A DNA stretch of 64,000 nucleotides from JAWXBM01 sp034440115 (GTDB lineage Bacteria; Pseudomonadota; Gammaproteobacteria; Xanthomonadales; SZUA-36): positions 1-64,000 of the forward strand of contig JAWXBM010000117.1 of NCBI GenBank assembly GCA_034440115.1, written 5' to 3'. A program made the position numbers and the translations under genes. This document shows positions 44,243-54,500 of this stretch, piece after piece; the first letter of the stretch is position 1, and each line of letters opens with the position of its first letter. The notes beneath the pieces are model-generated. The model made no database searches and was not told where the DNA came from. It saw only the letters and a list, made by a program, of their open reading frames with translations.

Positions 44243-47200
44243 TCAGGCTGCACTGTCTGATTCCAACATTTGTCCCAGCGAGCGCACCGCAACCGATAAA
44301 GTGGCGTAATCCATTTCCGGCAAAGCAGCCATTTCCTTCATAAAGCTGATGACCGGATTGACTCTGGATTGGTGCTTGCTGATCCAATTGCTGACCGCAT
44401 CTTTGCTGCGACCGGATTCGCGCAGAATGGTGTCCACCAACTGGTTATGATGGGAAAACAACTCATCGCGCAGGATGGCCCGGGCGTGAGCGTGCCACTG
44501 CCCCTTGACCGGCAGACTCTCCAATTGCTCGCGCAACCATTTCAAATGCAGCAATTCTCCCAGCCGGAAATAGACCTCTGCCACATCCTGAACCGCCAAC
44601 TTGCGTTGAGCCGCAGTTTCCACCACATCCAAAGCGGGCAGGATGAACTCCAACAAGGCAATGCGACTGGCCAACTGTTCAGGCAGGCCGGCTTCGAGGC
44701 AGGATTGTCGCTTCAGCTCCATCGCTCCGCTATCAGTTGGCGACAGAATTGAATGGATGGATTTTTCCATGGCTTTCAGGCCTGGCGACCAGCGTTCCAC
44801 CATCTCTTGCACATCCAGCCGACCACCGCGGCGTATCAACACCCAGCGCGTAGCCTGGCGCAAAACATTCCACATGGTCAGCAAAGCGTGAGTCTGCTCC
44901 TCGGCTGGGACCATGTTATCCAGTGACTCAACTTCCGCCCAGAACTCCCGCGCATTGAAAATTTCGCGCGCAATGGTGAAGGCCTTGGCCACTCCTGCTG
45001 GCGTGGCGCTGGTATCTTCCTGCATGCGCAGACTGAAACTCACGCCCATTCGATTCACCATGCTGTTGGTCACTTGCGTGGCAATGATCTCCCGCCGCAA
45101 ACGATGCTCTTCCATGGTGTCGGCAAAACGCTTTTGTAATGGCAGCGGGAAATAGCGGATCAGCTCGCGAGACCAATAGGCGTCTTCATGCAGATCAGAT
45201 GCCAGTAATTGCTGATAGACCACGATTTTGCTGTAGGACAGCAGCACTGAAAGCTCCGGACGCGTTAAGCCCTCACCGCGGGTGCGACGTTCGGTCAGTT
45301 GTTCGTCTTCGGGCAGAAACTCCAGTTGGCGATTCAAAATGCCCCGTCCTTCCATTACCGCGACGAAATGCTGCTTGGACCCCATGCGCGGACCTTTCAT
45401 GGTTTCCATCATGGATATGGCCTGGGTCTGCAGATAGTTGCTGCGCACAACCAGAGCAGCCACTTCTTCGGTCATGGATGCCAGCAAGGCGGGCCGGTCT
45501 TTCTCTTTCAGCTTGCCAGAGCGAATGGCCTGTGCCAGCAGGATCTTGATATTCACTTCATGATCGGAAGTGTCCACACCGGCGGAGTTGTCGATAAAGT
45601 CGGTGTTGATCCGGCCCCCTGCCATGGCATATTCAATCCGACCCCGCTGGGTACAACCCAGGTTGCCACCCTCACCTACCACCCGACAGCGCAGCTCGTT
45701 GCCATTTACGCGCACGGTATTGTTTGCCATGTCACCCACATCGGCATTACTTTCCTTGCTCGACTTCACGTAGGTGCCAATACCACCATTCCACAATAGG
45801 TCAACCGGAGCCTGTAACAGATGCTTGATCAAATCGTGCGGTGGCATTTGTGTTTCTTCCAGTTCCAGCCAGGCACGAACTTCCTGGCTCAGCGGAATGG
45901 TTTTGTCCAAACGGGAAAACACCCCCCCGCCTGTGGATATTCTGTCCAGGTTGTAATCATCCCAGCCGGAGCGTGGCTTTTTGAACAAACGCTGCCGCTC
46001 GGTAAAACTGCTTTTGGGATCCGGCTTCGGGTCGAGAAAAATATGCAGGTGATTAAAGGCTGCCTTGAGGCAGGTTTTTCTGGACAAGAGCATGCCGTTA
46101 CCGAATACGTCACCACTCATGTCACCGATGCCGACCACACTGAAGAGCTGTTTCTGGATATCCATGCCCAGTTCACGAAAATGCCGTTTCACGCCTTCCC
46201 AGGCACCCTTGGCCGTAATGCCCATGGCCTTGTGGTCATAGCCCACCGAACCACCGGAGGCGAACGCATCACCCAGCCAGAAGCCGCGCTGCAGCGAGAT
46301 GCCATTGGCGGTATCGGAAAAAGTGGCTGTACCCTTGTCTGCCGCGACCACCAGATAAGGGTCATCCTCATCGCGCCGCACCACCTTGTCAGGGTGCAGA
46401 ACCTCGTCTTCACTCAGGTTATCTGTAATGTCCAATAAGGCATTGATAAATCTCTTATAACAATGCACACCTTCCTGCTGAAGAGCTTCCCGGCCTCCTT
46501 GCGTTGGTGGACGCTTAAGAACAAAGCCACCCTTGGCCCCAACCGGCACGATCATGGTGTTTTTGACATTCTGGGCTTTCATCAGGCCCAACACTTCCGT
46601 GCGAAAATCTTCGCGCCGGTCCGACCAGCGCAGGCCGCCGCGAGCGATCGCTCCGCCACGTAAATGAATACCCTCAAAACGCGGCGAATAGACCCAGATT
46701 TCCCGGTAAGGCCTGGGTAGGGGCATGTCGGCTACTTTGCCCGACTCGATCTTGAAACTGATGTAATCGCCTATTTCACCTTTGTCATCGCAGCGGAAAT
46801 AGCTGGTGCGCAAAGTGGCGCGCATGATGTCGTAGAAGGAATAAAGTATACGGTCTTCATCCAGGCTGGAAACTGAAGTCAAGGCGCGCTGAAATGCCTG
46901 GCGTAAGGCCTGAACCTGGCTCTCACGATCACCGCTCTGGCGGGTGCTATAGACCTCTTCCAGATATTCAGCCAGTACTTCATCCTGACTGAACGGCCCA
47001 TCCAACAAGGTTTGCATGCTGTGATTGAACTGCTTGGCTGACTGTTGCCGACGATAATCCGACTCATCGTCACGCTCCGGATCAAACATGGCTTCAAACA
47101 TTTCCACCAACAGGCGGCTCACCAGCGGGAATTTAGCCAGCGTTTCAGCCATGTAGCTTTGCGAGAAATGGGTGCCGATCTGCAGCAAATACTTGCAATA

Positions 47201-49204
47201 AGCACGAATCACCTTCACCTGTCGCCAATTAAGCTCAGCGGCAATGACCAACTGGTTGAAGCGGTCGCTATCAATTTCCCCACCGATTGCCTGGCGGAAG
47301 GCATCCAGAAACAGACTGCGAATCGTCTCCAGGTTCAATTCACGACTAACCACCGGAATCATGTCAAAGTCCTGGATCCACAAGCGGTCACCGTCGGCAA
47401 ACTCCAGCTCATAAGGCCGTTCGCTGATAATGCTCAAGCCCAGGTTTTCCAAAATGGGCAGCACCATGAACAGAGCAATGGGTTCGTGTTTGCGGAACAA
47501 CTTGAGTCGGACTATGCCGCCTCGTTGTTTGCGTGGCCGGTACAAGCTCAGGCGCAAATCTTCGCCGCGGTCCAATGCGGCAGCATTTTCCACATCAAAT
47601 GCGGCCACCCAGGGGGAGACATCTTCCTTGTAGGCTTCAGGAAACGCCGGGCAGAATCGATTGGCCAGCCGGAGGCCCTTCTCTTCACCTTGTTGCTGCA
47701 GCAGTATGGTGGTCAGTTCGTCCGCCCAGGAATGCACGGCATCGACGATCTTCTGCTCCAGCAGTGCTACCTCAGGATGCGGCGTTTGACCTTGCTCAGG
47801 CCGAATGATCACATGCAGCCGGGCCAGCGCCGATTCCGAAATATTGACCACATAATCCAGCTTTTTGCCTTTCAGCGCCCGCTTCAGAATGGCCTGGATT
47901 TTTTCACGATTTTCGGTATTGAAACGCTCTCGCGGGATATACACCAGGCAGGAATAATAGCGCCCATATTGTTCGCGACGTATGAACAGGCGCACTCGAC
48001 GCCGCTCCTGCAGGTTTAAAATACCCTCGGCAATTTCTGCCAGCTCATCCGCATTGGCCTGAAACAGCTCATCGCGCGGCAGGGTTTCGAAAATGTGCAT
48101 CAGGGTTTTCCAGGCATGGCTGCCTGGATGCAGGCTGAGTTTGCCAACGGCCTGATTCACCCTGCCCCGCACCAACGGGGTTTCCATCACGCTGAGGCTG
48201 TAGGCCGCTGAAGTGAACAAACCGAGAAAACGACGTTCACCTACAATCCGACCACGCTGGTCAAAGCGCAGCACGCCGATGTAGTCCATATAGCCGACGC
48301 GATGCACGGTAGACCGGGAATTGGTCTTGGTAATGATCAAGGGAGAGTTGGCGCTGCGAGTGCGCACCTGTTCAGCCAGCGGACTGAGTGGCCGGGAATC
48401 TACTGTTTCGTCATCCTCTTCCAGGATGCCAAAGCCGGTGCCTGGAACAATATGCAGTTCATGTCCTTTACCCGCCTTGACCACTGAGTAGTCACGCACA
48501 CCAAGGAAAATAAAATGATCGTCCACCAACCAGCGCATGAATGCCTGGCATTCCGCCATCACCTCGACGTCAGCCTGGGGCGCCCATTGTGGCATTTCGC
48601 TACCAGTGGCTTCAGCCACGCTGATCATGGCTTGCCAGTCCTGCACAGCCAGATTCACGTCATAAATAGTGGCCGCCAATCTGTCCTTGATCTGTTGCAG
48701 CACCTTGGCTGAGCTCTGGTAGTTGATCTGGATCTGCATCACCGACTCGGCAATTCCGGCTGCGTCGTGACGCGAGACAATAGCCAATAACTTACCGGTT
48801 TTGCTGCGGCGAACTTTTATCACCGGGTGAATAATCAGCCGCACATCCAGACCCATTTCCGCCAGAGCCAGGGTGGCACTATCAACCAGGAAGGGTTTGT
48901 CGTCATTAACCATTTCCACAATCGTGTGTTTGCTTTCCCAGCCGTCCCTGGCGAGGCTGGGGTTGTACACCCGCAACAGCGATTCTCCCGGATTGCGGCG
49001 CGCCAGGAATTTCAATTGCGCAGCCAACATGACCGCCAGTACCTCGGCGTTGTTGGCGGCCAGCTCAGCCATGGGCACCCGGCGGAAGTAATACTCCGAG
49101 TAGGTTCGGCCAAGCTCGGCTGATTTAGCGCCCAGGCGGCTATTGAGCACAGCCGCGACCTGTTCCATAAGCAATTGCTTGTCTTGTTCGGAATTCCTGT
49201 TCAT
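44243..49204 (-). CDS. gdhB: NAD-specific glutamate dehydrogenase, large (180 kDa) type
   Basis: The 1653 aa length is typical of the L-GDH180 group (Pseudomonas GdhB, Streptomyces). It deaminates glutamate to 2-oxoglutarate with NAD+. The long N-terminal part holds ACT-like regulatory segments (EMVNDDKPFLVDSATLALAEMGL). The catalytic region has RGGLRWSDRREDFRTEVLGLMKAQNVKNTMIVPVGAKGGFVLKRP, GDMSGDVFGNGMLLS and DLLWNGGIGTYVKSSKESNADVGD. A helical C-terminal domain follows. The same-strand gene upstream is an acyl-CoA dehydrogenase, and nadK follows. Confidence 0.96.
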   Translation of the reverse strand: MNRNSEQDKQLLMEQVAAVLNSRLGAKSAELGRTYSEYYFRRVPMAELAANNAEVLAVMLAAQLKFLARRNPGESLLRVYNPSLARDGWESKHTIVEMVNDDKPFLVDSATLALAEMGLDVRLIIHPVIKVRRSKTGKLLAIVSRHDAAGIAESVMQIQINYQSSAKVLQQIKDRLAATIYDVNLAVQDWQAMISVAEATGSEMPQWAPQADVEVMAECQAFMRWLVDDHFIFLGVRDYSVVKAGKGHELHIVPGTGFGILEEDDETVDSRPLSPLAEQVRTRSANSPLIITKTNSRSTVHRVGYMDYIGVLRFDQRGRIVGERRFLGLFTSAAYSLSVMETPLVRGRVNQAVGKLSLHPGSHAWKTLMHIFETLPRDELFQANADELAEIAEGILNLQERRRVRLFIRREQYGRYYSCLVYIPRERFNTENREKIQAILKRALKGKKLDYVVNISESALARLHVIIRPEQGQTPHPEVALLEQKIVDAVHSWADELTTILLQQQGEEKGLRLANRFCPAFPEAYKEDVSPWVAAFDVENAAALDRGEDLRLSLYRPRKQRGGIVRLKLFRKHEPIALFMVLPILENLGLSIISERPYELEFADGDRLWIQDFDMIPVVSRELNLETIRSLFLDAFRQAIGGEIDSDRFNQLVIAAELNWRQVKVIRAYCKYLLQIGTHFSQSYMAETLAKFPLVSRLLVEMFEAMFDPERDDESDYRRQQSAKQFNHSMQTLLDGPFSQDEVLAEYLEEVYSTRQSGDRESQVQALRQAFQRALTSVSSLDEDRILYSFYDIMRATLRTSYFRCDDKGEIGDYISFKIESGKVADMPLPRPYREIWVYSPRFEGIHLRGGAIARGGLRWSDRREDFRTEVLGLMKAQNVKNTMIVPVGAKGGFVLKRPPTQGGREALQQEGVHCYKRFINALLDITDNLSEDEVLHPDKVVRRDEDDPYLVVAADKGTATFSDTANGISLQRGFWLGDAFASGGSVGYDHKAMGITAKGAWEGVKRHFRELGMDIQKQLFSVVGIGDMSGDVFGNGMLLSRKTCLKAAFNHLHIFLDPKPDPKSSFTERQRLFKKPRSGWDDYNLDRISTGGGVFSRLDKTIPLSQEVRAWLELEETQMPPHDLIKHLLQAPVDLLWNGGIGTYVKSSKESNADVGDMANNTVRVNGNELRCRVVGEGGNLGCTQRGRIEYAMAGGRINTDFIDNSAGVDTSDHEVNIKILLAQAIRSGKLKEKDRPALLASMTEEVAALVVRSNYLQTQAISMMETMKGPRMGSKQHFVAVMEGRGILNRQLEFLPEDEQLTERRTRGEGLTRPELSVLLSYSKIVVYQQLLASDLHEDAYWSRELIRYFPLPLQKRFADTMEEHRLRREIIATQVTNSMVNRMGVSFSLRMQEDTSATPAGVAKAFTIAREIFNAREFWAEVESLDNMVPAEEQTHALLTMWNVLRQATRWVLIRRGGRLDVQEMVERWSPGLKAMEKSIHSILSPTDSGAMELKRQSCLEAGLPEQLASRIALLEFILPALDVVETAAQRKLAVQDVAEVYFRLGELLHLKWLREQLESLPVKGQWHAHARAILRDELFSHHNQLVDTILRESGRSKDAVSNWISKHQSRVNPVISFMKEMAALPEMDYATLSVAVRSLGQMLESDSAA

Positions 49205-49218
49205 GGAATCGCTAATTC

Positions 49219-50382
49219 CTATCTGAGCCCGGTTTCAAGCCGGCTGATAACTATGCGTTGAATTTCACTGGTGCCTTCGTAAATTTCCGTGATCTTGGCG
49301 TCACGGAAGTAACGTTCAATCGGCATTTCCTTACTGAAACCCATGCCGCCGTGTATCTGCACGGCCTGGTGGGAGATGAACATGGCTGCTTCCGACGCGT
49401 AAAGCTTGGCCATGCTGGCTTCCAGGGTATAACGGGCACCGCTGGTGACAGCCTGTTGCTTGGCCCACGCGGCCTTCAAGGTGAGTAAGCGAGCGGCTTC
49501 AAGGCGGGTTTTCATATCAGCGATTTTGGCTTGCAGCATCTGGAAACTGCCGATTTCCTGACCGAACGCCTTACGCTCCTGCACCCAGGTAACACTGGCC
49601 TCGTAGGCCGCCTGCGCAATTCCGACCGCCTGTGCAGCGATGCCGATACGGCCGGCATCCAGCACACCCATGGCCTCTGAAAAGCCCTTACCCTCAGTTC
49701 CCAGAAGATTTTCAGCCGGGCATTGATAATCTTCAAATTCAATTTCACAGGTGGCCGAAGCCCGGATTCCCAGCTTGGGCTCAACCTTGCCTCGAACAAA
49801 ACCATCCAGCTTGGTATCAATCAGGAATGCAGATATGCCTTTGGTATCCTGTGTTGGATCAGTCACCGCAAACAAAACCACGAAATCAGCGACTGGCCCG
49901 GAAGTGATCCAGGATTTCTTGCCGTTGATGCGATAAAAAGAGCCATCGGCAGACCGCTCTGCACGGGTGCGCATGTTGGCCGAATCGGAGCCAGACTGTG
50001 GTTCGGTAAGCGCATAAGCTCCAACTGCTTCACCGGCAGCTACCGGCCGAAGGAATTTCTGCTTTTGCTCTTCCGTACCATTTTTCAGAATACCATGTGA
50101 ATACAGCGAGTTGTTAACTGACATAATGGTTCCGTGGGCTGCATCAGCCGCACTGATTTCCGCCAGCGCCAATACATAGCCAATGGCGTCCAGTCCGGCA
50201 CCACCGTATTGTTCCGGTGTTTCCACCCCCATCAAACCCAGTTCGCCCATCATGCTTACGGTAGCACTGGGAAATTCTCCACTGGCATCAAATTGGGCGG
50301 CGATGGGTGCAATCTGTTCGCGGGCAAAGTCTCGCGCCACTGCTTGAATCATGGCTTGTTCTTCGGTCAGTTCAAAATGCAT
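49219..50382 (-). CDS. Acyl-CoA dehydrogenase (short/branched-chain type)
   Basis: The 387 aa flavoenzyme introduces a trans-2 double bond into an acyl-CoA. Conserved parts are AYALTEPQSGSDSANMRTRA, KSWITSGPVADFVVLFAVTD, QVQIHGGMGF-like AVQIHGGMGFSKEMPIERYFRDAKI, and the catalytic Glu in ITEIYEGTSEIQRIVI. The tail resembles butyryl/isobutyryl-CoA dehydrogenases; chain-length preference cannot be fixed by eye. It lies 15 nt before gdhB, so amino-acid catabolism is a reasonable context. Confidence 0.93.
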   Translation of the reverse strand: MHFELTEEQAMIQAVARDFAREQIAPIAAQFDASGEFPSATVSMMGELGLMGVETPEQYGGAGLDAIGYVLALAEISAADAAHGTIMSVNNSLYSHGILKNGTEEQKQKFLRPVAAGEAVGAYALTEPQSGSDSANMRTRAERSADGSFYRINGKKSWITSGPVADFVVLFAVTDPTQDTKGISAFLIDTKLDGFVRGKVEPKLGIRASATCEIEFEDYQCPAENLLGTEGKGFSEAMGVLDAGRIGIAAQAVGIAQAAYEASVTWVQERKAFGQEIGSFQMLQAKIADMKTRLEAARLLTLKAAWAKQQAVTSGARYTLEASMAKLYASEAAMFISHQAVQIHGGMGFSKEMPIERYFRDAKITEIYEGTSEIQRIVISRLETGLR

Positions 50383-50431
50383 GTCTGGAAATCCTGTCTG
50401 GCAATCCTGGACGGACTCGTCTGGGCAGGCA

Positions 50432-50437
50432 ATTATA
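50432..50437 (-). promoter_or_regulatory. Candidate -10 box for the acyl-CoA dehydrogenase/gdhB run
   Basis: A perfect TATAAT on the - strand lies 50 nt before the acyl-CoA dehydrogenase ATG. No good -35 lies at 16-18 nt, so activation by a regulator would be needed if it is used. Confidence 0.3.
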
Positions 50438-50480
50438 CGTTTTGCCGCCAGCGAGCGGATGAAATCGACTCCGCCTGCTA

Positions 50481-50536
50481 TTGACCTGTAAACGCGCAGC
50501 CGATAATCTCTATGTATCTTTAAATCAAGATAGAGA
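50481..50536 (+). promoter_or_regulatory. Promoter and dyad operator upstream of the ArsR-methyltransferase gene
   Basis: A -35-like TTGACC (50481-50486) and GATAAT (50502-50507) are 15 nt apart. Directly downstream, TATCTT (50515-50520) and AAGATA (50527-50532) form a perfect 6-6-6 dyad. A second overlapping pair is TCTCTAT (50507-50513) with ATAGAGA (50530-50536). The dyads end 6 nt before the ATG and would block transcription when bound, consistent with autoregulation by the ArsR-family product. Confidence 0.5.
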
Positions 50537-50541
50537 GATAT

Positions 50542-51492
50542 ATGGTCGTCAAGGCCTTATCTGGCATGGATTTACAAAGCGCTTCACTGCATTGTCGGTT
50601 GTTGGCAGATTCTACACGATTGCGCCTGTTGCTTATCCTGGAGCAGGAGGAATTAAGCGTTGCCGAGTTGGCCGCCATCCTGCAACTGGCACAACCGCGC
50701 ATTTCAACCCATCTGGCCAAGTTGAAAGAGGCTGGCCTGGTGATCGACCGGCGTGAAGGTGTTTCCGTTTATTACCGCATGTCGGGCAGTTTGCAGAACC
50801 AGAGTCTCGAAGCTTTGTGGGCGGTGCTGCGACTGAGCCGGGAAGACCCCCTGGTGCAACAGGACCTGGAGCGAATTTCACCGGTGCTGCGCTCGCGCAG
50901 TGGCACCACCTGGGCAGAAAGCGTGGCTGGTGATATGGACCGGCACTATTCCCCCGGGCGCACCTGGGAAGCCACCTCCCGCGCACTGGTCAACCTGCTG
51001 TCACCCGGCCGGGTGTTGGATATTGCTTCCGGCGACGGGGTAATGGCTGAGCTTCTGGCGCCACATGCCAGCGCAGTGATTTGTATTGATATCAGTGAAA
51101 AAGTCGTGGCAGCGGGCCGCCAACGCCTGGCTGATCGAAGCAATGTCGAATTCAAGACGGGCGATATGCACCAACTGCCCTTCAAGGACAAAAGTTTCGA
51201 TACGGTTTTGCTGATGCACGCGCTGACTTACACCGACCAGCCTGAACGGGTATTGCGTGAAGCATATCGGGTACTCAAACCCGCTGGCCAACTGTTGGCG
51301 GTAACCCTGGCAAAACACCGCCACAAAAAAGCAGTTGAACCCTACAACCATGCCAACCTCGGTTTTGCACCCGAACAATTGCGCAAGCTGGCCGAACAGA
51401 GCGGCCTGCAGGTCGAATGCTGTGAGGTGACTGCGCATGAAAAACGCCCGCCTCATTTTGCCGTGCTGACTTTGTCAGCCCAGCACCCCTGA
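50542..51492 (+). CDS. ArsR-family regulator fused to SAM-dependent methyltransferase
   Basis: The 316 aa protein has an ArsR winged helix at residues about 10-85 (RLLADSTRLRLLLILEQEELSVAELAAILQLAQPRISTHLAKLKEAGLV, wing DRREGVSVYYRM). No metal-binding CxC is seen. A class I methyltransferase domain follows, with motif I VLDIASGDG at 158-166, VEFKTGDMHQLPF and FDTVLLMHALTYTDQPERVL. Proteins with this architecture next to metH (SahR type) sense S-adenosylhomocysteine and control the methionine cycle in Proteobacteria. metH starts 28 nt downstream. A second in-frame Met (50566) is an alternative start. Confidence 0.85.
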   Translation: MVVKALSGMDLQSASLHCRLLADSTRLRLLLILEQEELSVAELAAILQLAQPRISTHLAKLKEAGLVIDRREGVSVYYRMSGSLQNQSLEALWAVLRLSREDPLVQQDLERISPVLRSRSGTTWAESVAGDMDRHYSPGRTWEATSRALVNLLSPGRVLDIASGDGVMAELLAPHASAVICIDISEKVVAAGRQRLADRSNVEFKTGDMHQLPFKDKSFDTVLLMHALTYTDQPERVLREAYRVLKPAGQLLAVTLAKHRHKKAVEPYNHANLGFAPEQLRKLAEQSGLQVECCEVTAHEKRPPHFAVLTLSAQHP

Positions 51493-51520
51493 CTTTGATG
51501 CGTCAACCAACTGACAATCC

Positions 51521-54500
51521 ATGAATATGAGTGCCCGGAACGGCCTGCCCTATCAGAATCCTGAACGGCTGGCGAAGCTGAAAGCTTTACTGCAGCAGCG
51601 CATTCTGATCACTGATGGCGCCATGGGCACCATGATTCAGCAGCTTCAACTGAGCGAACAGCAATTTCGTGGAAAGCGCTGCGCACAACATCCTCAATCG
51701 CTCAAGGGCAACAACGATTTGTTGTGTCTGACCCAACCTGACTTGATCAGCACGATTCATCACGATTTTCTGGCTGCGGGTGCTGATATTCTGGAAACCA
51801 ATTCCTTCAATGCGACCACCATATCGCAGCAGGATTACGGCACTGCTGAACTGGCCCGCGAAATCAACTGCGCAAGCGCCCGCCTGGCAGTAGCCGCGGC
51901 GCGGGAATTTGAACTGCAGGACCCAGGCAAGCTCAGATTTGTAATGGGCGCCATGGGCCCCACCAATCGCACGGCATCATTGTCACCCGATGTGTTGCGC
52001 CCGGAATTCCGCAATATCTGCTTCGAGCAACTCAGCGCTGCCTATGAAGATGCCGCCTACGGCCTGATCGAAGGCGGCTGTGACCTGCTGATCGTCGAAA
52101 CCGTATTCGACACGCTGAACTGCAAAGCGGCTCTGTTTGGCATTGAAGAGGCCTTTATCCAACTGGGTTATCGGTTGCCGGTGATCATCTCTGGCACCAT
52201 CATCGATGCCAGCGGGCGCACCCTGTCCGGCCAGACAGTGGAAGCTTTCTGGTATTCCATTCGTCACGCACAACCTTTTGCCGTGGGTTTGAACTGCGCT
52301 CTGGGCGCGGTGGAAATCCGCCCCTGGATTCGCAACCTGGCGAACATCGCCGAATGCCCGATCATTCTCTATCCCAATGCCGGCTTGCCCAATGAATTGG
52401 GCGACTATGACGATACGCCGGAGCATATGTCGCAGGTGATTGGGCAATTCGCTGACGAGGGTTTGTTGAACATCGTCGGTGGTTGTTGCGGTACGCGACC
52501 GGAGCATATCCTGGCCATTGCTCAGGCAGTTGCCAACAAACCGGTGCGCAAACCAGCGCAACCTGACCCGTGGTGCCGATTGGCCGGTCTGGAGCCTCTG
52601 GTGCTGCGTCCTGACCTGAATTTCGTCAACGTCGGCGAACGCACCAATGTCACGGGCTCGGCCGTATTTCGCAAACTGATCGAAAAGGATGATTACGCGG
52701 CAGCGCTGGAAATCGCCCGACAACAGGTCGAGAACGGCGCGCAGATCATCGATGTCAACATGGACGAGGGCTTGCTGGATGGCCCCGAAGCCATGAGTCA
52801 TTTCCTCAAGCTGATTGCCTCTGAACCGGACATCTCGCGCGTACCGGTGATGATCGACTCTTCACGTTGGGAAGTGATCGAAGCCGGGCTGCGCTGCCTG
52901 CAAGGCAAGGGCATCGTTAATTCCATCAGCATGAAGGAAGGCGAGGAAATTTTTATCCAACAGGCCAGGCTGGTGAGGCGCTATGGCGCGGCAGCCATCG
53001 TCATGGCCTTTGATGAAAAAGGCCAGGCCGATACGCTGGAACGTCGCATTGCCATCTGCCAACGGGCCTGGAAAATCCTCACCGAACAGGTGGGTTTTCC
53101 GCCCGAAGACATAATTTTTGATCCGAACATTTTTGCCGTAGCCACCGGTATTGCTGAGCACTCCAACTACGGTGTGGACTTTATCGAAGCCACCCGCCAG
53201 ATCAAGCAGCTTTGCCCCGGGGCCAAGATATCCGGCGGCGTAAGCAATATTTCTTTTTCATTCCGCGGTCAGGACCGCGTGCGCGAAGCCATTCACGCGG
53301 TGTTTTTGTACCACGCTGTGCACGCTGGTATGGACATGGGCATTGTCAACGCTGGCCAGTTGGAAGTTTATGATGAAATCGCCCCGGGCCTGCGCGAGGC
53401 AGTGGAAGATGTGATCCTCAACCGGCGCGAGGACTCCACCGAGCGTTTGCTGGAAATCGCCCAGCAGTTCCAGGGCGGTGTCAATCGTGAAGTTGATGAA
53501 GCGGCCTGGCGCGATGGCTCGGTGCATGAGCGGCTGGTGCACGCTCTGGTGAAAGGAATTACTTCCCATATTGAGCAAGACACCGAAGAGGCACGACGCT
53601 CATCACGACGTGCGCTGGACGTGATCGAAGGTCCCTTGATGGCTGGCATGAATGTGGTCGGCGACCTGTTTGGCGACGGCAAGATGTTCCTGCCGCAAGT
53701 GGTCAAAAGCGCCCGCGTGATGAAGCAGGCCGTCGCGGTGTTGATTCCGCATATCGAACATGAAAAGAAACTATCCGGCGCACCCGCTGAAGCACAGGCG
53801 CATGTGGTTATGGCCACGGTTAAAGGTGATGTGCATGACATTGGCAAGAACATTGTAGCGGTGGTGTTGCGGTGCAATAATTTCCGTGTTACCGACCTGG
53901 GCGTGATGGTGCCAGGCGACACCATTCTGGATGCGGCCATCCGCGAAAAAGCAGATATCGTTGGGCTGTCCGGGCTGATCACCCCATCGCTGGACGAAAT
54001 GCGCCAGGTAGCGGCAGAGATGAACCGTCGCGGCATGACACTGCCGTTAATGATAGGTGGCGCAACTACCTCTCCAGTACATACCGCATTGCGCATTGAA
54101 CCCGAGTACAGCGCGAACGTGGTATGGGTAAAAGACGCTTCCCGTGCCGTTGGTGTTGCACGGGCTTTGTGCCAAACCGACAGCCGACAGGAATTACTGC
54201 AGCAAACCAGCCAGGACTTCGCCACCTTGCGGGAACGGCGGGCGCAAGGCAGTCGCCGTGACCCACCCGTCAGCTTGCCACAGGCCCGCAAAAACAAGCT
54301 GGCCATAGACTGGGCCGCAGGCATTCCGAGAAGTCCCAACTGCCCCGGCATCACGGTACTAGCGGATGTACCGCTGGCAGAGCTTATCGACACCATAGAC
54401 TGGACGCCCTTTTTCCAGACCTGGGAATTGGCTGGCCGTTATCCGCAAATCCTGCAGGATGATGTGGTTGGTGAAGTGGCCAGCAATCTGTTCCGGGATG

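Noticed and set aside
47045..48019. 324-codon ORF on the + strand
   Set aside because: It is antisense to gdhB, which is continuous and conserved across this region.
53368..54396. 342-codon ORF on the - strand
   Set aside because: It is antisense to metH; Ser/Arg/Thr-rich composition is typical of a shadow frame in a GC-rich gene.
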